Of a stretch of DNA of 64,000 bases, positions 60,502-64,000 are shown piece by piece (the first letter of the stretch is position 1; every line of letters begins with the position of its first letter). The DNA lies in assembly GCF_028368995.1 (NCBI RefSeq), contig NZ_JAQNDL010000002.1, positions 927,724-991,723 on the forward strand, given 5' to 3'. The notes below the pieces were generated by a model. That model ran no database searches. It was given only the letters and a program-made list of their open reading frames with translations, and was not told where the DNA came from. The stretch comes from Nannocystis bainbridge. GTDB taxonomy: Bacteria; Myxococcota_A; Polyangia; Nannocystales; Nannocystaceae. Position numbers and translations under genes: made by a program.

Positions 60502-63500
60502 CGACCGCCGCCGGCGGAGACGGCCCGCCGGAGCGGCAGGGCCGGCGATCGATGCGCGGCGAAGGGGAGTTGCGAGGCTCCGAGAAGTTCGACCGACGCA
60601 CGACGAGCGGTAGTTCGCAACGGTCCGACCTTCGTTGCCCGGGAACGACGAGCGGTGAGTTGCAAAGGTTTGATCTGACAGGGCCGGGAACGACGGGCGG
60701 CGAGTCGCGAAGGTCCGACCTGAAGGGCCCGGGAGCGACGAGCGGTGGGTCGCAAAGATCCGGCTCTCGGGGCCCGGGAACGACGAGCGGTGAGCTTCAA
60801 AGGTCCGCCCTGAAGGACCCGAAGACGACGAGGGGCGAGGCGCGCCGGTCCTTTCGGACATGTCGGAACGTTCTGGTAGCTTGGGCCATGTTCTTCGGGA
60901 CAGGTTCAGTCGCGTGTCACTCGCGTCTGCCGCGGCTGTCCGAGCAGGGCCGCCACGCGGAGGTGGTGGAGCGCGCCGGGCAGGCGCGGATCCTGCCGCG
61001 CGGCAAGTCGGCGCGAGCGTGGGCTCGCTCGCTGGTGGCGCTCGGGCGCCCGGAGGAGGCGCGGGCGGTGCTGCTCCGCGATTTCCGCAAGCACGCGGAG
61101 CTGCCGTCGCTGGTGGCGCTCGCCGATCTCGAGGCTGCCGAGGGCCTGGCTGGCCTGGCGGCGGCTCACTACGCCCGCGCGGCCAGCCTCGAGACCGATC
61201 CGCTGGCGGGGCGGAGCGACGTGTGCGGGCTGTTTCGCCGCCGCGCGGCCCGGTTCCTGGCCGAGGGCGAGGCGCTGGCGGCCGATCTCGACCTCCGGCG
61301 CGTGGCGATGATCTGTCCCAAGGGCAAGACGAGCGCCGACGAGGTGCAGTGGCGAGCCGACCGCGCGCTGCACGAGGAGGTGGCGGCGGCGGCGAAGAGC
61401 CAGGCGCGCGCCCAGCGGACGCTGGTCGGCTGCGAAGGCGAGCGCTGCCGGCCGCCCTCGCTCGACTCGCGCACGCAGGCGCTGGCCCAGGCGCTCGCGC
61501 AGGCGCGGACGGCCGGGCCGGCGGCGCTGCGCGAGGCGGCGGTTCGGCTGGCGGTCCAGCTCGATCCGGGCGACGTGGCCGAGCTGCTGGCGGCGGAGCT
61601 GCGCGGGGAGCTCGGGCTGGATCTGGTCGACCTCGACGAGCTGCGCGGGTGGATCGGCGAGTCGGCGGCGGCGGACGTGGTCGCGGCCGCCGACGCGCGG
61701 GTGTCCCCGCTGGGGCGCGACTACGTGCGCCTGCGGCTGGCGCAGCTCGGGCCCGGCTACGAGCTGCCGGGCGACGACGCGGCGCGCTCGACGGCGAGCA
61801 CGGTGATCCGCCTGCTGGACGCGGCCGACGACGACCCTGGCGCGGCGGCGATGAGCTGGCGAGTGTTCGTGCTGCTCGGAGATCTGCCGAGCGCCGAGAT
61901 GGCGCTGACAGGCAGCCTGGGGGCGCGCGCGGGGGCCGGACGCGCGGCGGCGGTGGCCGACGACCTGGCGCGCGAGACGGCCGGGGAGCCGCGCGCGAAG
62001 CCGGTCGACGATGCGAGTCTGTCCAAGGGGACAGGTCGCAGAGCGAAGGGCAAGGGCGCCGCTGCGACGGGTGCTGGCGGTGCGATCCTGTCCGGAGGGA
62101 CAGGTGGCACGTCGGGCAACAACGCTGGAGTGGCAGGGGCGAGCGTGTCCAAAGGGACAGGCCCCGGACCGGCAGGCGCTGGCGATGCGGGTCTGTCCGG
62201 AGGGACAGGTCGTGGGGCGAACGACAAGGGCGTCGCTACGAATTCCGGCCTGTCTGGAGGGACAGGTGATGCCAGGGGCCAGGCAGGCAGCGATCGTTCG
62301 GTCGGCGCTGCGAGTCCGGCGAGCGCCGCGAAGGCGCCCGGGCTGGCGCCGAGATCCGGCGAACCCGAGCGCACGTCGTCTGGCGCTTCGGACATGTCTT
62401 CCGGACCAGGTACCAGCGGCCCGGCGCAGCGGCTGGTCCCGCCGCCGGCGTTGTGGTCGGCGCGGGCCGCCGTCGACGCCTCGACGCTGCCGCGGCTGTT
62501 GCAGCTGGCGCGCCTGCGCGGGGCCGCGGGGCGGCGCGACCAGGCGGTGGCGATCGCGGCCTGGGGGCTGGCCGAGGGCCAGGCGCGCGGGATCCCGGCG
62601 ATCGCCGAGCTGGCGGCGGCCGAGGCCCGGCACGAGCTGGCGGCGGGTCGACCGTGGGCGGCGCTCGCCCTCGCGGCGGTGGTCCGCGGCGGTCCGACCG
62701 ACGACGTCGTGCGCGCTGCTGGTTCGGCGCTCGTACTCGAGCAGGCCGCCTGCGGCGATCGCTGCGACCAGGCCGACGACCGCGCCGCGGTGTTGCAGCT
62801 GTTCGGAGAGACATGGCTCTTGGAGCAGGAGCGGCGGGCGACCGAGTCAGCCCACGCGCGCGCGCCGGCGGGCCCGCGCGGGGCCGCGTGCCCGCTGCTG
62901 GCCGAGTCGCTGGCGCCGGGCGCGAGCGGACCGCTGGCAGACGCGCTGCGCCGCGCTCGCACCACGGGCCTCGGCGCGCCGGAGCTCGGCGAGAGGCTGC
63001 GCGGCGCGATCGAGGCCGACCTGACGCTCGACTGCGTCGGGCGGATCGCGGTGCCGCTGATGTACGCCGCCGACACGCGCGTGGCCGCGGAGGCGCTGGC
63101 CGACAACCTCGCTCACGTGCCGCAGGAGATCGCCGCCGGGCAACTCGCGCTGCAGTCGGAGCTGGCGCTGATGCTCGGTCGCCGCGACCACGCCGATCAG
63201 CTGGCCCAGGCGGCCGCGGCGGCGTCGGCCGATCCGCGGGCGGTGTGGCGGCGTGCGGCGTGGATGGCGGAGTGGATCGACGCCCGTCACTACGAGCTGC
63301 TGGCCCTGCGTCAGCTGCTGCTGCACGGGGTCGACGGGAGCGAGGCCGACGAGGTGCGCCTGCGGCTGACGGTGCGAGCGGTGCGGGACGCCAACGACGC
63401 CTGGGCGCCGCGCAGCGCCGAGGCCGGGCGCGAGGCCCTGATCCGCGGGGTCGAGAGTTACCTGGCCGAGGTCCCGCCGGCGCGCCGGTGGCACGCCCGC

Positions 63501-64000
63501 GAGGCGCTGGCGCTGGCGCTGGCCGAGTATGCGTGGACCGACGAGCAGGCGGCCGCGCTGGTGCGGGCCGCGGTGTGGCCCGACCTCTCGACGGTGCTCA
63601 CGCACCCGGCCGGGTTCCGCCGGCTCGAGCGGGCGTTCGGCGGTGATGTCCCCGGCGTCACCGCGCCCGAGCTGGCACCGGCGCAGCTGGCAGCAGGGCT
63701 GGCCCCGGTGACGCCGCTGGGCGACCCGCGCGTGGTCGGCCGGCAGGCTGCGGCGAAGGGGGCTGGTTCGGCGCGGGCTGGCGGGAAGGACATGGCCTCG
63801 GGGGCAGGTTCGGCGGCGACCGCAGACGGCACGGCGTCGGGGGCCGGTGTCGCGCCGACAGGTGGAGAGGACACGGCGCCCGGCACGGACGCCCAGAAGC
63901 CTGGCGCGAAGGACATGTCGCCCGGGGCAGGTTCCCAGAGACCTGGCGCGCAGGACATGGCGAAAAGGGCAGGTCGAGAAGGACATGGCGGAGAGGACAT
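60498..64000 (+). CDS. Large repeat-rich helical envelope protein, partial at right edge
   Basis: Open from ATG 60498 to the window end: at least 1167 residues, C terminus not seen. ATG overlaps the previous stop (ATGA). Residues ~20-115 consist of 15-residue repeats (consensus TTSGELQRSDLKGPG) encoded by a 45-bp tandem repeat. A hydrophobic segment with a lipobox-like end follows (VLVAWAMFFGTGSVAC, ~126-141). An Ala/Arg/Leu/Glu helical region (~145-500) is TPR-like. Then a Gly/Ser-rich segment (~505-645) carries five LSKGTG/LSGGTG units read from the dispersed palindrome. A second helical region (~645-1075) precedes a palindrome-rich tail (KDMSPGAG, QDMAKRAG). If translation instead begins at ATG 60888, the N-terminal repeat is excluded. 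Confidence 0.75.
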   Translation, partial: MTTAAGGDGPPERQGRRSMRGEGELRGSEKFDRRTTSGSSQRSDLRCPGTTSGELQRFDLTGPGTTGGESRRSDLKGPGATSGGSQRSGSRGPGTTSGELQRSALKDPKTTRGEARRSFRTCRNVLVAWAMFFGTGSVACHSRLPRLSEQGRHAEVVERAGQARILPRGKSARAWARSLVALGRPEEARAVLLRDFRKHAELPSLVALADLEAAEGLAGLAAAHYARAASLETDPLAGRSDVCGLFRRRAARFLAEGEALAADLDLRRVAMICPKGKTSADEVQWRADRALHEEVAAAAKSQARAQRTLVGCEGERCRPPSLDSRTQALAQALAQARTAGPAALREAAVRLAVQLDPGDVAELLAAELRGELGLDLVDLDELRGWIGESAAADVVAAADARVSPLGRDYVRLRLAQLGPGYELPGDDAARSTASTVIRLLDAADDDPGAAAMSWRVFVLLGDLPSAEMALTGSLGARAGAGRAAAVADDLARETAGEPRAKPVDDASLSKGTGRRAKGKGAAATGAGGAILSGGTGGTSGNNAGVAGASVSKGTGPGPAGAGDAGLSGGTGRGANDKGVATNSGLSGGTGDARGQAGSDRSVGAASPASAAKAPGLAPRSGEPERTSSGASDMSSGPGTSGPAQRLVPPPALWSARAAVDASTLPRLLQLARLRGAAGRRDQAVAIAAWGLAEGQARGIPAIAELAAAEARHELAAGRPWAALALAAVVRGGPTDDVVRAAGSALVLEQAACGDRCDQADDRAAVLQLFGETWLLEQERRATESAHARAPAGPRGAACPLLAESLAPGASGPLADALRRARTTGLGAPELGERLRGAIEADLTLDCVGRIAVPLMYAADTRVAAEALADNLAHVPQEIAAGQLALQSELALMLGRRDHADQLAQAAAAASADPRAVWRRAAWMAEWIDARHYELLALRQLLLHGVDGSEADEVRLRLTVRAVRDANDAWAPRSAEAGREALIRGVESYLAEVPPARRWHAREALALALAEYAWTDEQAAALVRAAVWPDLSTVLTHPAGFRRLERAFGGDVPGVTAPELAPAQLAAGLAPVTPLGDPRVVGRQAAAKGAGSARAGGKDMASGAGSAATADGTASGAGVAPTGGEDTAPGTDAQKPGAKDMSPGAGSQRPGAQDMAKRAGREGHGGED
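60556..60840 (+). repeat. 45-bp tandem repeat within a coding region
   Basis: Units start at 60556 (degenerate), 60601, 60646, 60691, 60736, 60781 and 60826 (partial), exactly 45 bp apart. The middle copies begin CGACGAGCGGTGAG and end in GGCCCGGGAA. The period is a multiple of three and keeps the frame of the large gene, giving a 15-residue repeat. The reverse strand is also open, which is expected for such a period. Confidence 0.92.
62018..62400. repeat. Palindrome copies inside the large partial gene
   Basis: Five CTGTCC-NN(G/A)G-GGACAGG units lie at about 62019, 62088, 62147, 62193 and 62250, plus a degenerate GGACATGTCTTCCGGACCAGG at 62390. All are read in the same frame as L/V-S-x-G-T-G. 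The spacing (~46-69 bp) is irregular, so this is not a simple tandem array. More copies occur at 63788-64000. Confidence 0.85.

Noticed and set aside
60556..60840. Minus-strand gene encoding a 15-residue repeat (FATHRSSFPG type).
   Set aside because: The 45-bp period opens several frames. The plus frame continues into a long coding region with a coupled start, while the minus frame runs antisense to a lipoprotein gene.

Overview
The window is very GC-rich, densely packed bacterial chromosome. Its features point to the phylum Myxococcota: Ser/Thr kinases with the HRDVSP catalytic loop, PEGA domains, DUF4388 proteins, an FHA-GGDEF cyclase, many TPR lipoproteins, and cysteine-rich beta-helix lipoproteins with Thr-rich linkers. 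A Nannocystis-like lineage is my best guess, by inference only. I found no rRNA, tRNA, CRISPR array, insertion sequence or prophage.

Layout. 1-5000: partial B12-type radical SAM gene, a CbpA-like J protein, lipoyl synthase, a GST-like protein and a DsbA/FrnE-like protein. 5100-12800 (minus strand): a UPF0462 homologue, a rhomboid-like membrane protein, accA, miaA and an oversized mutL; mutL-miaA-accA are coupled by 4-base overlaps. 12900-23150: a half-size UPF0016 transporter, an FHA-diguanylate cyclase, a penicillin-binding-type transpeptidase, a TPR/envelope protein, a degenerate adenylate-forming enzyme, a glutathione peroxidase, a small HD hydrolase, a DUF4388 protein and a beta-helix lipoprotein. 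23350-28000: two degenerate receiver proteins next to a tandem Ser/Thr kinase. 29130-37790: five consecutive paralogous cysteine-rich beta-helix lipoproteins, closed by a strong terminator. 38250-47500: yacG, an extended ffh, a vWA protein, two small hypotheticals, a PEGA kinase and a pilin-like gene. 47700-57100: methyltransferase, receiver protein, valS, cdd, PP2C-CNB phosphatase, a dual thioredoxin-fold protein without CxxC, and two poorly known genes. 57100-64000: an ECF sigma operon, a PhnD-like binding protein, a TPR-like lipoprotein, and a very large partial gene running off the right edge.

The main discovery is a dispersed short inverted-repeat family. Its usual form is GGACATGTCC, a 4-nt spacer, and GGACATGTCC, or a shortened form with CTGTCCC and GGGACAG arms. 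It occurs in almost every intergenic gap, mostly between convergent genes, where some copies look like intrinsic terminators. It also occurs in frame inside genes, notably in a roughly 450-residue linker in MutL and in two low-complexity segments of the partial gene at the right edge. No transposase that could mobilise it is visible here.
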